Origin: Cannabis sativa
Lineage: Eukaryota; Streptophyta; Magnoliopsida; Rosales; Cannabaceae
Direction of reading: 5' to 3'
DNA: 64,000 nucleotides
Assembly (NCBI RefSeq): GCF_029168945.1
Contig: NC_083605.1
Coordinates: 41,367,280-41,431,279 of the forward strand
Shown one piece after another: positions 21,270 through 33,784 of the stretch. Position 1 is the first letter of the stretch. Every line of letters starts with the position of its first letter. The translations under genes and the position numbers were made by a program. The notes under the pieces are model-generated. The model had not been told where the DNA came from. It searched no databases and saw only the letters and a program-made list of their open reading frames with translations.

Positions 21270-24200
21270 AAGGTAATTGATTTACTTACATGTAATTTGG
21301 ACTTTAAAACGATTGTTTGTATGTTCTTTGGATGGTATCATGTTGTATTGAGTGTTATTTGATGATTGATTGATGATTGTGAAATTTTCGTGAAAAATAA
21401 TTGTTATTTCGGTTCTGGCATTATTTTTATTGGATAGTATGGAAAAAATTAAGCAAGTTAGCCTTTTACAGAACTCAATTTGGATTTTATTTGAATTAGT
21501 TATGATTTTTTGAAGATTTGACAAAATCGGGGCTGTGCTGATAATTTCCTGCGATCGCAGAACTGTCCGTACAGTTTCGAATTTTTTCAATTTTCTTCAA
21601 TTTTTCATACTTTTTCATGGAATTAACTTCCAATTTTTTGTATGGTTTTGTATATATACTATTTCTATTCCTAATTCAATTCTAATTATCATTTTGAATT
21701 AATTTAAATTTTTTTTAATTTAATTCAAGATATTAGTGTAATTTGAATTTGAATAGAATTAGTATTTATCTTTTTGCTTAAAAATCTATCTTATTTTTAA
21801 ATTTGATTATATTTTTTTAAATTTAAGGTCAGATATTTTAAGATATTTATAATATCTTTTAAAGATATTTATAATATCTTTTAAGATATTTTAAAAATAT
21901 CTTATCTTTTAAGATTTTTTTTAATTAAATCTTTTTAGATATTTTGACCATATTTAAATTTAAAATAAGATATTTATAATCATGTAATTTTAAATAGATA
22001 TAAGATATTTTGCTAATTTTTTTAAATTTTGTTATTTTATTTATTTAAATTATATTTAAAAATTTGAAAAAGATATTTATTTATCTTTTCTAATTTTTTA
22101 TTTAATTTTTATTTATAAAATAACATTTAAAATTTAAAAGTAGTTAGCAAATTTTTGAAATGATATTTAGGTTGGTTGAAACCTAATTTTTCAAAAATTG
22201 TAGGTTTAATTTTAATTTTTTTTAAATTTCGAATTTTTTTTTAAATTTTTTTTTAAAAGTTTTCGAAATTTTTTTAATTTTTTTTATTTATTTAATTAAT
22301 TAATTTCGAAATTAAATATTTAATTTAAAATTAAATAAATCCTACATCCAACTATCCAGCTAACCTTGTTGCAGGAGTATGTGTTTTAGCTTATGTGTAA
22401 GTTTTTAAAACCTATTATTACTTGATTGCAAATAGTCATGGTTACTTTTTGCCAGATCTAATGATCTGATGGCTCCCTTGGTCAAGATAATAATTTGTAA
22501 CAGGTATATTTACAATCTTCTTTCATCTGTGTATGACCTAGCAACATGATAGGACCCATCCAAAGTTTGCCTGTGTGAGCCTATGTGTTTAATTTTATTA
22601 TAGATGCATATAGGTTAATGTTGCTAAATAAAATGTCATAGTCATTGATAGATTTTATTTAGGCCCATTTAGTTTTGGGCTTATTCAATTAATAACAGTT
22701 GTTCTTATTAAGGTTAAATTCCTCTCTTTTGGGCCTTGTGTGAGAGTTGGGAGCCATAGAAGTGGGTACGACATACTGAACCCAGCACCCCCTCACACAA
22801 ACCACCCCAATTGTGAAGGCCCATTTGCCTGATTTGAATGACTGTACTAGGTTAATTACACTAGTTTAACCTAATTAAAATTGATTAGCAACATAATTAA
22901 TTTCATTTATTTTGAAATTAATTTAAGAAAAATATAGTTTAAAGAATTATTTTTTATTCTAAGCTAAACTATATGTATTTTCTTGTATTTAATTAAATAT
23001 AGAATTATAACCATCTAGATTCTTTCTGGAACTTAATTTAAATTTTTCATTAAATATTCCTATTTAAGTTGATATTTAGTTATCTTCAACTAACCAACTT
23101 AAATCTGAATATCTTTTGAATTCAAAATTTCAAAATTAAGTTGAGGAATTTTAGGCATTGGTTATTAAGATTCTTTAGATATTTTTTTAAGTTAATATCT
23201 TTTCGAATATTAACTTAAAATGGAATATTTTCAAATTAAGTGGTTACAACTTAATTTTTGATATTTAATTAAATTTAAATTTGAAAAATATTTAAGTTCT
23301 AGATTTTTTCTAGTCAACTTAAATTAGATATTTTTTCAAATTTTGTGGAAAAGATACTTAGTCAAATAAGATATTTTCTAGATAGTTATTTCTAGACTAC
23401 TTATTATTTCTAATATTAAATAGGAAAATATTATACATTGTGAAATTAATTATTTAAATAATTAATTTTGGTACAATTTATTTTAAGTATATTTTTTCCT
23501 AGTATTAAACTAGAGATTAATAATTAAGCCTTCTCTACACTTAATTATTTATTTCTTGAATTTAATACATTTAATTAATTTGAAAATTAAATATCTAAGT
23601 TGATTTTTATCATCATACTTAAATATTTCTTTTTCATGACATTTAATTAAATAGAAAATTATTTTTAGTTGAAATTTATTTTTTCAACTAAATTTAAATA
23701 ATTTTCAAAATATATTTTTTCTTTATTTTATTAATCAATTTTCGAAATTGCATTTCTTAAATGCTAGAATTTCGAATTTTATCTTGAAAAATAGATTAAG
23801 TTGTAAATTAATTATTTTAATTAATTCTTGGATCAACTTAAATCAATGATTTTTTCATTTATTGATTAATTTAAAATAAATTGAATTAAAGTATATTATT
23901 AGAAATAGAATTAATTAGTCAAAGGAAAATCTAGATAGGTGATATTTTTGCTTGAAGTATTTTTCTAGTGTATTTAATTAAATAGAAAATTAATATTTAA
24001 GTTGATTTTCATCATCATACTTAAATATTTGTAATTTTTCTTATATATTTAATTAAATAGGAAAATTATATTTTTTGTTGTAAATTAATTTTATTAATTA
24101 ATTTTGGGCCAACATTAAATTAGAATAATTTTTCCAGGATTTATTTTTTATTTTAATATGCATTTTTCGAAAATTGTATTCTTATATACTTTAATTTTTC

Positions 24201-24489
24201 GAAATGCAATATATATTTATAGAAAATTAAATTTGAGTTGTAAATTAATTTAAATTAATTTTGTAACAACTTAAATATTTTTTTTCTAAATATTTATTGG
24301 AAATTATTACTAAGATGGAAATAATTCATGTTATTTTCATATCCATCTAAGTAAAATTTATAAATATTAAATTAAAATTTATATTTAGAATTTTTCATTC
24401 TAAATTGGAAATTTTAAATAAATAAATATATATTTAAAATAAATAGAATAAATAAAGAGAATAAAAGAAAATACAACTCTTTTTAAATA
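21270..24489 (+). other. AT-rich internal region of E1
   Basis: About 3.2 kb of highly AT-rich sequence with long A and T runs and no plausible ORF. A conserved GC-richer island at about 22725-22830 is present in all family copies. The stretch occupies the usual place of gag, for which I find no trace. Confidence 0.7.
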
Positions 24490-25400
24490 ATGAGCTTTAT
24501 TATCAAGAGACATTCGATCTCCATTGTGGGTTTTACACCGCGTTTGTTTTAGTGAGTAATCCTCCCTAATGGAGGAACGTTCATTAGCAATTTCGCACCG
24601 TTTAACCTCGCATGATAAGTAGTTTGTAAGTGTTTTGTATGGTATGGATCACCCTAATGGTGGCGACCATACTTGACTTGCAAATTATGAAACAATGGTG
24701 GAAGCTCATAAGATAGAATTGCCTTGACTCTCGCCTAAACGGGACAACGCTGAATTCCAATCTTGATCGAATAAAAGGTTGCTAGAATGTTTAACATTTT
24801 AGACGAGCTGACAACTCTATTCAATGAATGGTAGCTTTGACTCTCGCCTAAACGGGACACCGATATCGCTTGTTGAAAACCTTGGAAATTATTTAGGATT
24901 GTAAGTTTTAGTATTTTCACTTGTCATTCCTACTTACTATATGTTTATAATTTACGAATTGTGTATGAATTTATATTGAACCATGTTATTTTCTCGTTAT
25001 TAAGTTGTAGTTTAATTTCGAATCTTCATTGTTGGTCTAACTTGGCTTGTTTATCTAATGAGATAAATCCCTAGTGGATTTTCACCATTAGACATACATA
25101 ATAGTGTTAGATCTCGAAAGATAAATATTGTATATGCGACATCTAGCTGTTCATCAATTGATGACACCTTAGACTAGTATTTTTACGATATGAAACAAGA
25201 AGATTATATAAATAAGATTACTTTGACTTTCGCTAATCGAAGCATCGTTGGATTCTTATTTTAAACGAAATTATCCTAATTCCTCTTAGCTTATTCATTT
25301 CGAATTAGCTTTCAAATATATCATTGGATGAATGGTCTATGAATCATTTCATGTCATTATATTTTCTCTTAAGAAATTAAATGACGCATATGATTATAAC
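24490..25400 (+). other. Conserved non-coding block of E1 with repeated GACTCTCGCC motif
   Basis: GACTCTCGCCTAAACGGGAC occurs exactly at 24726-24745 and 24839-24858, with a diverged third copy near 25225. The block also contains small inverted repeats such as cctccctaatggagg (near 24561). It is the best conserved internal stretch between E1, B and F, yet shows no reading frame. Confidence 0.6.
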
Positions 25401-25439
25401 CCCGAAATTCTATTCCCAATTGATATAAATCCTCAATCT

Positions 25440-27640
25440 TAGAAATCTCCTACTTGTATGGGCAAATCTGACTTAGAGTTTGTATTAGTAGTGGTGGTCC
25501 AAGAAAGAATTACTCATTAAATTTGGTTGAATTTAAGTCTTTGACTTTAATTTTAGATTCCAAATAGAAATTTTCTTAAATTTCTAATTCCGAATACAAT
25601 ACGGCTTACACTTTCTCAAGTGTTTAATATCCATCTTTTATTAATGGATTAAAACTGTATGGAATGTGAGTTAGGTATTCTGTGACCAGGATCCACTTGA
25701 AGTATTCTAAGAACTCTTTGATGTAACTAAACCTATGTCATCATAGACACTACCACATTTTCTTAATCTATGGCATTTGTATCTTGTTCATAGTGGATTT
25801 GACAAGATCAATCTCTGCAAAGAGTTAATATGCCTATATCCACTGAAAGTAGTTCATCTCATTCGCAGATGAATGTACATTCAGGGGTGGATATGAGTTT
25901 TTCGTTGTATTCTTAAAACGATAACTCTAGATTATACCTTATGCAAAGAAATTTGAAATGTTTGAAAAATTTCATTAATTTCTAGCAATGGTTAAACACC
26001 ATTAAGGTATGTGGTTAAAGATCTTGCGAACTGATAGGGGTGGAGAAATAGTTAGTAGATATGCAGTTCAAAGATCATTAAATTGATTTTTGAATTATAT
26101 CCAAACTTACCTCCCCAGAAATTTCGAGTTGCATATTGATGATTAGTTACTAGTCGTTGCCTAAATCCTTCTATGGTAATACAATTTCAGAATGATGTAA
26201 TGGTTGTATACTTAATGTAAATCATTACTAGATTCATGGATGACCTAATCAAAATCTTAAGAAAAGCTAGAACTGTTAACCATGGTTTCTTAGCTATTCT
26301 AAGTGATTAGGGGTGGACCATCTCATTGTCAATAGATAAGAAAGTGTTTGTTCAAACAGATACTACTTTTCTAAGAAAATGACTAAGTCTGGAAAACAAG
26401 TAGCAAATAAAGGAGATATTTAATTCTTGATTCCAAAAGTGTTCTATCATCTTATATGACATATGATGATCCCACTGCCTCTGTTGTCTTGTCACAACCA
26501 AAGAGGTTAATACCATTTAGTTTTCTTCGACATAATTCGCGGTACCTTGTCGTAGTGGGAGAGTTTCTAGGAACTCACCTTCTTATGACTTGGGAGACAC
26601 TAGTGATTAAAATCCATTGTGAGTTTAAACAAGTAATGGATTGTCAAGATAAGAAACTAAGAAGAAAGCCAATGGAACTATGGTTTAATCCATTCACATG
26701 GAATGACCTAAAGTTTTCTATTACAAGGACATAAAAGGAAATTTTCGTTAATAAGTCTATTCTATGGACTTAACAAAACTTCCTGTTCCTAGTATTATAG
26801 GTTTGAGTTTATCTAAACCTATGGCTTGTGGTATACCTGGTAATTACTTACTCTAATGCAAGCAACTTACTTTAGTAAGATGTCAAGCATTTTCTTTCTA
26901 ATGGCAATCTATAGAAGCTTCACAACTTCTTAGGTATAGATTTTATTTATCTAAGGAAAAGTCTTAACTATTCCGTAAAAGATAAAGCCATGAAAGAATT
27001 TCTTACATCAACAAGTGAGAGGTCTTAGATATGCTTTTGTATGCCTTAGACCGGACACCTGTGTTGAGTGGGAGTAATGAGTAGGTATCGATTAATCCAG
27101 AGAAGAACATTGGAAGACAATCAAGTAAATTTTAAGATTAAGAAGAGGAACTATATGTTAGTCTATAAGGGTGTGTTTAAAACTCTTAGACTACACCATA
27201 TCAGATTTCGAAATTTGCCTATGTGCTAGTAAATATTTCTGATAAGATGGTGATTACTCTGGGGGTGGAATAGTTATTTTGGAGAAGTGTAAAAACCTAT
27301 CTGAATTCTCTAAGTCTACCAGAGAGAGACTGAATGTTAAAGTCAGCAGGAAAGTTACTTATTCAGTCTAAGGAAAGTTCTATACATCTTTGGCATCATT
27401 CCAAATTGCCTTAAACTACTAGTGTTAATTTCCTGATTAACCAAAAGTAGTTGCCAAAGGTATAAAATCCAAGTATCCCAAGAGAGTAGACATATAGAGA
27501 GGAATTTCACATTATCAATGATTTTGTGATTAAAGGAAGAGTAATAGTGGAGAAAAGGTTGTGGTTAATTCAACCTTTCAGATCCTATTACGAGGAGTTT
27601 ACTACTACTACACTTGATTTGTATATCAAGGTGTTGAGAT
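25440..27640 (+). pseudogene. Copia pol remnant of E1
   Basis: Recognisable pieces in order are an integrase core near 25880-26170 (R-G-G-Y-E-F-F; F-E-M-F-E-K-F; L-R-T-D-R-G-G-E; M-I-S-Y-stop with TAG at 26151-26153), then K-K-V-F-V-Q-T-D-T-T-F-L-R. A Q-P-K-R segment follows in the 92-codon ORF 26456-26734. Last comes the RT/RNase H end (L-R-Y-A-L-V-C-L-R-P-D near 27003; E-H-W near 27110). The RT catalytic centre is not found. The PGTPQQNG part of integrase is deleted. Many stops and frameshifts; not translatable. Confidence 0.8.
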
Positions 27641-27670
27641 TATTTGAAACGCACTTTTTGTTTTATATTA

Positions 27671-27685
27671 GTGCAAGTGGGAGTT
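27671..27685 (+). other. Polypurine tract of E1
   Basis: GTGCAAGTGGGAGTT abuts the right LTR. The reverse complement is present in B (37661-37675) and F (55770-55784), while A has lost it. Confidence 0.7.
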
Positions 27686-29574
27686 TGTTGGGTTTTATGC
27701 CCTAAATAAAACTCATTTCAATATAATCGATTTGTTTATTAATATAGATCGTAAATAACATTTAATGTTGCATGGTTCACATGATTTATTTCATGATTAT
27801 ATGTACATAATGTATAAATTCATCTCAAACCCTTTTCACATACTTGATCCCGTTTATTGTGTCGTCAACACATTGGAAAGTAAACATGACTATGTGAATA
27901 AAGTTTCCTAGATTTATCGGACACGTGGTTTTACCGATATGATAATCTACAACAAGAGTTTACTTGTATTTGGAGAAATACTATGTTCTTTCCAGAACAT
28001 TGGTTAAAGTAAAGCTCAGGTTGGATGCATGGAGTATGCATCGGAAGGGACCGATATTGAACTTTGACTTAGATTTATTAAACTTACCGTAATATCTATT
28101 CAAGTCAATATCGCCTAGTTGATCCTAGATCAAATGATCTTAATCCTGATATGATTAGGCTCAATCTCGAGAGGCTATTCGTGTTCTTTGATTTGTTAGT
28201 TAAGCCTACTTTTAGGTCATGGTGATACGTACATTTTGGGAACACGGTAGTGCAATTGAGTGGGAGCGCTATCATAAACATGGAATCTATAGCTTCTATC
28301 TGGCGAATAGTAAGCAAAGGATGATCTCCTTCGAGCTTGACCAAACGAACATAAATGGTGGAGTACTCATTTCACATTAGCTGAAATATCATTTATACGG
28401 GGTCAAGTGTTTTAACGAATAAATACATTGTAGGGTGTAACGGTAATTTAATCCCTTTACAGTGTAGATCATTCATATAGAGGATCATTGATCACATTAG
28501 GATTATAACAATGGATAACTAATGATGTGTCTATATGGTGGAACATATAGAGCATTCTATATACTGAGAGTGCAATTCTAAGTTCTATGCGTGGATTCAA
28601 CGAAGAATTAATAAGTTAGTGAATTTTAGTGCTAAATTCTTGATCTACTTATTGGAAGCTCGGTTATATAGACCCATGGTCCCCCCACTAGTTGAGATAA
28701 TATTGCTTGTAAGACTCATGTAATTGGTTTTGATTAATCAATTATAATTCTCAAATTAGACTATGTCTATTTGAGAATTTTTCACTAAGTAAGGGCGAAA
28801 TTGTAAAGAAAGAGTTTATAGGGGCATATTTGTTAATTATGATACTTTGTATGGTTCAATTAATAAATATGATAAATGACAATATTATTTAATAATTATT
28901 TATAGTTATTAAATAGTTAGAATTGGCATTTAAATAATTGAATTAGGAAATTGGCATTTTTGAGGAAATCAGATACAAAAGGTGTTAAAATTGCAAAATT
29001 GCAAAAAGCAAGGCCCAATCCACTAAGTGTAGGGCCAGCCACTTTTGTAGGAAATTTAAACTGTTTTTTTCATTATTTTAATGCCATATAATTCAAATCT
29101 AACCCTAGTGGAATGCTATAAATAGATAGTGAAGGCTTCAGGAAAAACACACTTTTCTTCTGACTTTTTCTATTCAGAAAAACTGAGCCTTCTCTCTCCC
29201 TATCTTTAGCTGTCACTTCTTCTCTTCCCTCTTGAGAATTTCGAAATCCTTAGTGTATGAGTAGTGCCCACACACATCAAGTGATACCTCAATCATAGTG
29301 AGGAAGATCGTGAAGAAAGATCATCAGCAAAGGAGATTCAGCATCAAAGATTCGTAGAAAGAGATCCAGTTCGTATATTGATAATGCTCTGCTACAGAAA
29401 GGAATCAAGGGCTAGATATCTGAACGGAAGGAGTCATATTATTCCGCTGCACCCAATGTAAGGTTTCTTAAACTTTATATGTGTTTATTTTATCGTTTTA
29501 GAAAGTTCATATTTAGGATGTTAATAAACATACTTGTGAGTAGATCTAAGATCCTGGTAAAATAATTTCCAACA
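27686..29574 (+). repeat. Right LTR of E1
   Basis: 1889 bp, near-identical to the left LTR. Several differences change CAG or CTG in one copy to a CG-containing form in the other (for example at 29353 and 29373). TATA box at 29117-29124. Confidence 0.95.
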
Positions 29575-30110
29575 AAATAGACGTGTGAGCGCAACACGTA
29601 GGTCTATGCCACATAGACATAAATAGGCATGTGAGCGTAACATGCAGGTCTGTGTCACACAGACGAATTTGAATAGCATTGTTGTTTATATTGTATGATG
29701 AGCATATTATCGATATGTTTTATACTGTCTTGCTGGGCTTGGCTCACGGGTGCTCTACTGTGCAGGAAAGGGTAAGTCAGTGGCTGATCAACCATGAGTT
29801 TGAGGAGCAAGATGAAGAATGTACATGTTCAAGCCATATCAGACCAAGCGGGTTAAGGGTCTATCAGTGATGAACTTTTGAATTCTATTTTGCCGTTTAG
29901 GTCGGCTAGAAATAAATGACTTGTAATAGCGGTTGTAAATATTTTTGGGATCCCAACTATTTTAAAAGTTTTAAATATATTACAAGTTTATTTTCTTTCT
30001 GTTTAATATAAAAGTTTAAATTCTGCGCTATTTTGATTAGTAATCCAATTTAGGGGATTAGGGTTTCATAAGTATTTTGGGTAGCGTGCCTAATTATTTA
30101 GGGCGTTACA
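29575..30110 (+). repeat. Right LTR of G, 3' part
   Basis: It resumes the double-hairpin array with AAATAGACG (E1 TSD), matches 13203-13735 and ends GGGCGTTACA. The 63-codon frame at 29679-29870 equals 13304-13495 and is an LTR shadow, not a gene. Confidence 0.95.
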
Positions 30111-32750
30111 TTATTTTTTTTAATTAATTAAAATTAGTTTATGATATTAGTAGGCTTTGAATTTTAAAAATTTGATTTCTCACAAAAGAGCCTTATGGTT
30201 AATTTTGAAATTCTAGATTATTTTATTTATTTTAATTATAAGATCAGATATTATTTTTTATTAAATTTTAATGATCTAACTTTGATATTAAAATATTTTC
30301 TTTTAAAATAATCTTGTTCAAATTTCAAAGTTTGCTAACCATATCATATTTTTTTTTTTTTCAAATTTGTTATTTTTTGAAATATATTTTATTAATTAAA
30401 ATTATAATATTAGGAATATGTTAGGTTTAACATTTTATCTTATTAGACATTTTTTTTATTAAAATTATATTTTGGCAAAAATAACATGAATTTTTTTTTT
30501 TAAAAAAAAAAAAAAAATTGGTTAGTTTAGTTTGAATAGATATTTTAGGGTTTCAAACCTTAAATTTTTTTTTTAAACTTATTATTATTATTATTATTAT
30601 TTTAAATATTCTAACCATATAAAATATCTTATTTTTCAATTAGTTTATTTATGTAATATTTAAATTTATTAAATTATAAGACTTAGAATATAATAATGAA
30701 ATATCTAAATTTAAAATTCAAGATATTTTATTATATTATCTTATTAGAAATTTTAAATAAATTTAAATTTTGAATAAACTTGATATTTAAAAAATTGGTT
30801 AGATATTTTTGATTTTTTGTTAGAATTTAGGAAATTTAGGAGTTTGTTGAATTTTGAATTTTTTCAAATATTCTCTAACAACCTAAATTTGAATTCTAGT
30901 TAAGATATTTTTTTTAAAATTTAATTTTTATTTTAAATATTTTAAATTGAGATATTTTGGCTTACTTTCTAGATAATCCAGATCAGTTATTTGTTTGTAT
31001 TGGTTGTTTATATATTAATATACAATTTTTTTTTACAAACCTATTATTTATTTGATCTAAATTTCTATGATTAACTTGTTGACAGATCCAATGATTTGAT
31101 TTTAATCATAGTCCAATTGTCAATAGATCTTATAAATAATTTGTAACATGTAATTTTTGCTATTTCTTTCATCTGGGTAAACCTAGTAACATGATAGGGC
31201 CCATCTAAATCATTTTGACCTGTGTGGGCCTATATGTTTGCTATTGTGCTTAGATGCATATTGGAAGCCCATTTAAGTTTTACTAAGTAAATGGACTAGG
31301 TTGCTAAAATAAATTTTGACATAAGTAAATTTATTTAGGCCCAATGAGATTTGGGCTTATTCAATGAATAACAATTGTTTATTTAAAGGTTAAATTCCTC
31401 TCTTTTAGGCGTTGTGTGAGAGTTGGGGGCCAATAGAAGTGGGTACGACATACTGAACCCAGCTCCCCCGCACATGAACTACCCCAATTGTGAAGGCCCA
31501 TTTGCCTTATTTAAATAATTGTATTAGGTTAATTATATTATCTAACCTAATTAAAATTGAATTAGCAACATAATTAACTTTTAAAATATATGAAATTTAA
31601 ATTTTCATTTAATATGTCAAAGTTAATTTTAGAAAAACACTTAGTTAATGATATATATTCTAGATAGTTATTTCTAGTACTAATTATATTTCTAATATTT
31701 AATTAGGAAAATATCATAGATTGTGAAATTAATTGTTTAATAACTAATTTTGGTACAATCTAAGTTAAGTATATTTTTTCTAGTATTAAACTAGAATTAA
31801 TAATTAAGTCTCCTCTATACGTAATTATTTATTTCTTGAGTTTAATACATTTAATTAAATTGAAAATTAAATATCTAAGTTGATTTTCATCATGATACTT
31901 AAATATTTTTATTTTCATGTTATTTAATTAAAATTGAAAATTATTTTAAGTTTGAAATCTTATTTCAAATAACTTAAATTTGAATAATTTTCAAATTATA
32001 TTTTATTAATCATTTTCCCACAATTTCGAAATTGCATTTTTTAAATGCAGAAAATTGGAATTTTATTTGAAAAATAGATTAAAGTTGAAAATTTTTTATT
32101 TTAATTTTGGACCAACTTAAATTAATGATTTTATCATTTAATGATTAATTAAAATAACAGAAGTAAAATATATTTAATTAGAAAATGAATTAATTAGTCA
32201 AAGAAAGTCTAGATAGATATTATCTGTTTTGCTTGAAGTATTTTTCTAGTGTATTTAATTAAATAGAAAATTAATATTTAAGTTGATTTTCATCATGATA
32301 CTTAAATATTTGAAATTTTTCTATAATATTTAATTAAATAGGAAAATTATATTTTTTGTTGTAAATTAATTTTGGGCCAACATTAAATTAAAATAATTTT
32401 TTTCAAGATTTATTTTTATTTTATTTTAACAAGCAATTTCGAAAATTGTATTCTTAAATACTTCAATTTTTCGAAATGCAATATATGTTTATAGAAAATT
32501 AAATTTGAGTTGTAAATTAATTTAAATTAATTTTGAAACAACTTAAATTGAATATTTTTCTAAATATTTATTTGAAATTATTACTAAGATGAAAATAATT
32601 CATGTTATTTTCATATCCATCTAAGTAAAATTTATAAATATTAAATTAAAATTTATATTTAGAATTTTTCATTCTAAATTAGAAATTTTAATTAAATAAA
32701 TATATATTTCAAATAAATTGATTAAAATAAATATTAGAAGAAAATACACT
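30111..32750 (+). other. AT-rich internal region of A, continued
   Basis: It starts with the G TSD TTATT and continues the sequence broken at 11082. Homologous to D 2260-4860. The conserved island is at about 31385-31500. It contains simple-sequence tracts (A/T runs near 30490 and a TTA repeat near 30582). No gene seen. Confidence 0.8.
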
Positions 32751-33780
32751 TTAAATAATGAGCGTTATTATTAGGACATTCGATCTCCATTGTTGGTTTT
32801 ACATAGCTTTTGTTTTAGTGAGTAATCCTCCATAATGGAGGAACGTTCATTAGAAAGTTAGCACCTTTTAATCTCGAAAGATAAGTATATTTGTAAGTGT
32901 TTTATATGGTATTGATCAACCTAATGGCGGCGACTATATTTGACTTACAAATATGAAACAATGGTGGAAGCTCATAAGATAGAATAGCCTTGACTCTTGC
33001 CTAAATGGGACAACGCTAGATTCCAATCTTGATCGAATAAAAGGTTGCTAGAATGTTTATCATTTTAGATGAGCTGACAACTCTATTCAATGGATGGTAT
33101 CACATACTCTCGCCTAAACGGGACACTGATATCAGTTTGTTGAAGACCTTGGAAATTATTTAGGATTTTATGTTTTAGTATTTTCACTTGTCATTCCTAC
33201 TTGCTATATGTTTAATAATTTCTGAATTGTGTATGAATTTATATTGAACCATGTTATTTTCTGTTATTAAATTGTAGTTTAATTTCGAATCTTCATTGTT
33301 GGTCTAACTTGGTTTGTTTTTCTAATGAGATAAATCCTTAATGGATTTTCACCTTTAGACAAACATAATAGTGTTAGATCTCGAAAGATAAATATTTAAA
33401 TGCAACATCTAACTGTTCATCGATTGATGACACCTTAGACTAATATTTACAATATGAAACAAGAAGATTGTATAAATGAGATTACTTTGACTCTCGCTAA
33501 TCGGAGCATCGTTGGATTCTTATTTAAATACGAAATTATTCTAATCCCTCTTAGCTTATTCATTTTGAATTAGCTCAATAACATATCATTGGATGAATGG
33601 TCTATAAATCATTTCATGTCATTCTATTTTCTCTTAAGAAATTTAATGATGCATATGATTATATTCCCGAAATTCTATCCCAAAATGATATAAATCCTCA
33701 ATCTTAAAAATCTCCTACTTGTATTGGCAAATCAGACTTAGAGTTAAATTAGTAGTGGTGGTCCAAGAAAGAATTACTCA
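32751..33780 (+). other. Conserved non-coding block of A
   Basis: Equivalent to 24490-25500 of E1, with diverged copies of the GACTCTCGCC motif (near 32993, 33106 and 33488). A deletion of roughly 100 bp relative to E1 ends the block near 33784. Confidence 0.6.
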
Positions 33781-33784
33781 TTAT

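Larger units (their letters stand above)
19364..29574 (+). mobile_element. Complete Copia-family element E1, nested in the right LTR of G
   Basis: TGTTGG...CCAACA with a perfect TSD AAATA (19359-19363 and 29575-29579). LTRs are 1891 and 1889 bp with about 15 differences. Internal region is 6431 bp. It has PBS and polypurine tract but only a decayed pol and no recognisable gag. It is therefore structurally complete but coding-defective. It is the innermost of four nested layers, so it is younger than G. Confidence 0.96.
11083..30110 (+). mobile_element. Gypsy (chromovirus-like) element G, nested in A
   Basis: Boundaries are TGTAATACCC ... GGGCGTTACA with a perfect TSD TTATT (11078-11082 and 30111-30115). 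Left LTR is 2653 bp. The right LTR is 2655 bp once E1 and its duplicated TSD are removed. The two differ at about 25 positions by my eye count, about 99% identity. The internal region is only 3.5 kb, because gag is internally deleted and protease plus the first half of RT are missing. Pol order RT-RNase H-integrase-C-terminal tail is that of Ty3/Gypsy. Long LTRs and the tail suggest Tekay/Del, which is inference. Confidence 0.95.

Noticed and set aside
26456..26734. 92-codon ORF as an independent small gene
   Set aside because: It fits the Copia pol stretch between integrase and RT (Q-P-K-R segment), and its relatives in A, B and F have different limits. It is treated as part of the pol remnant.
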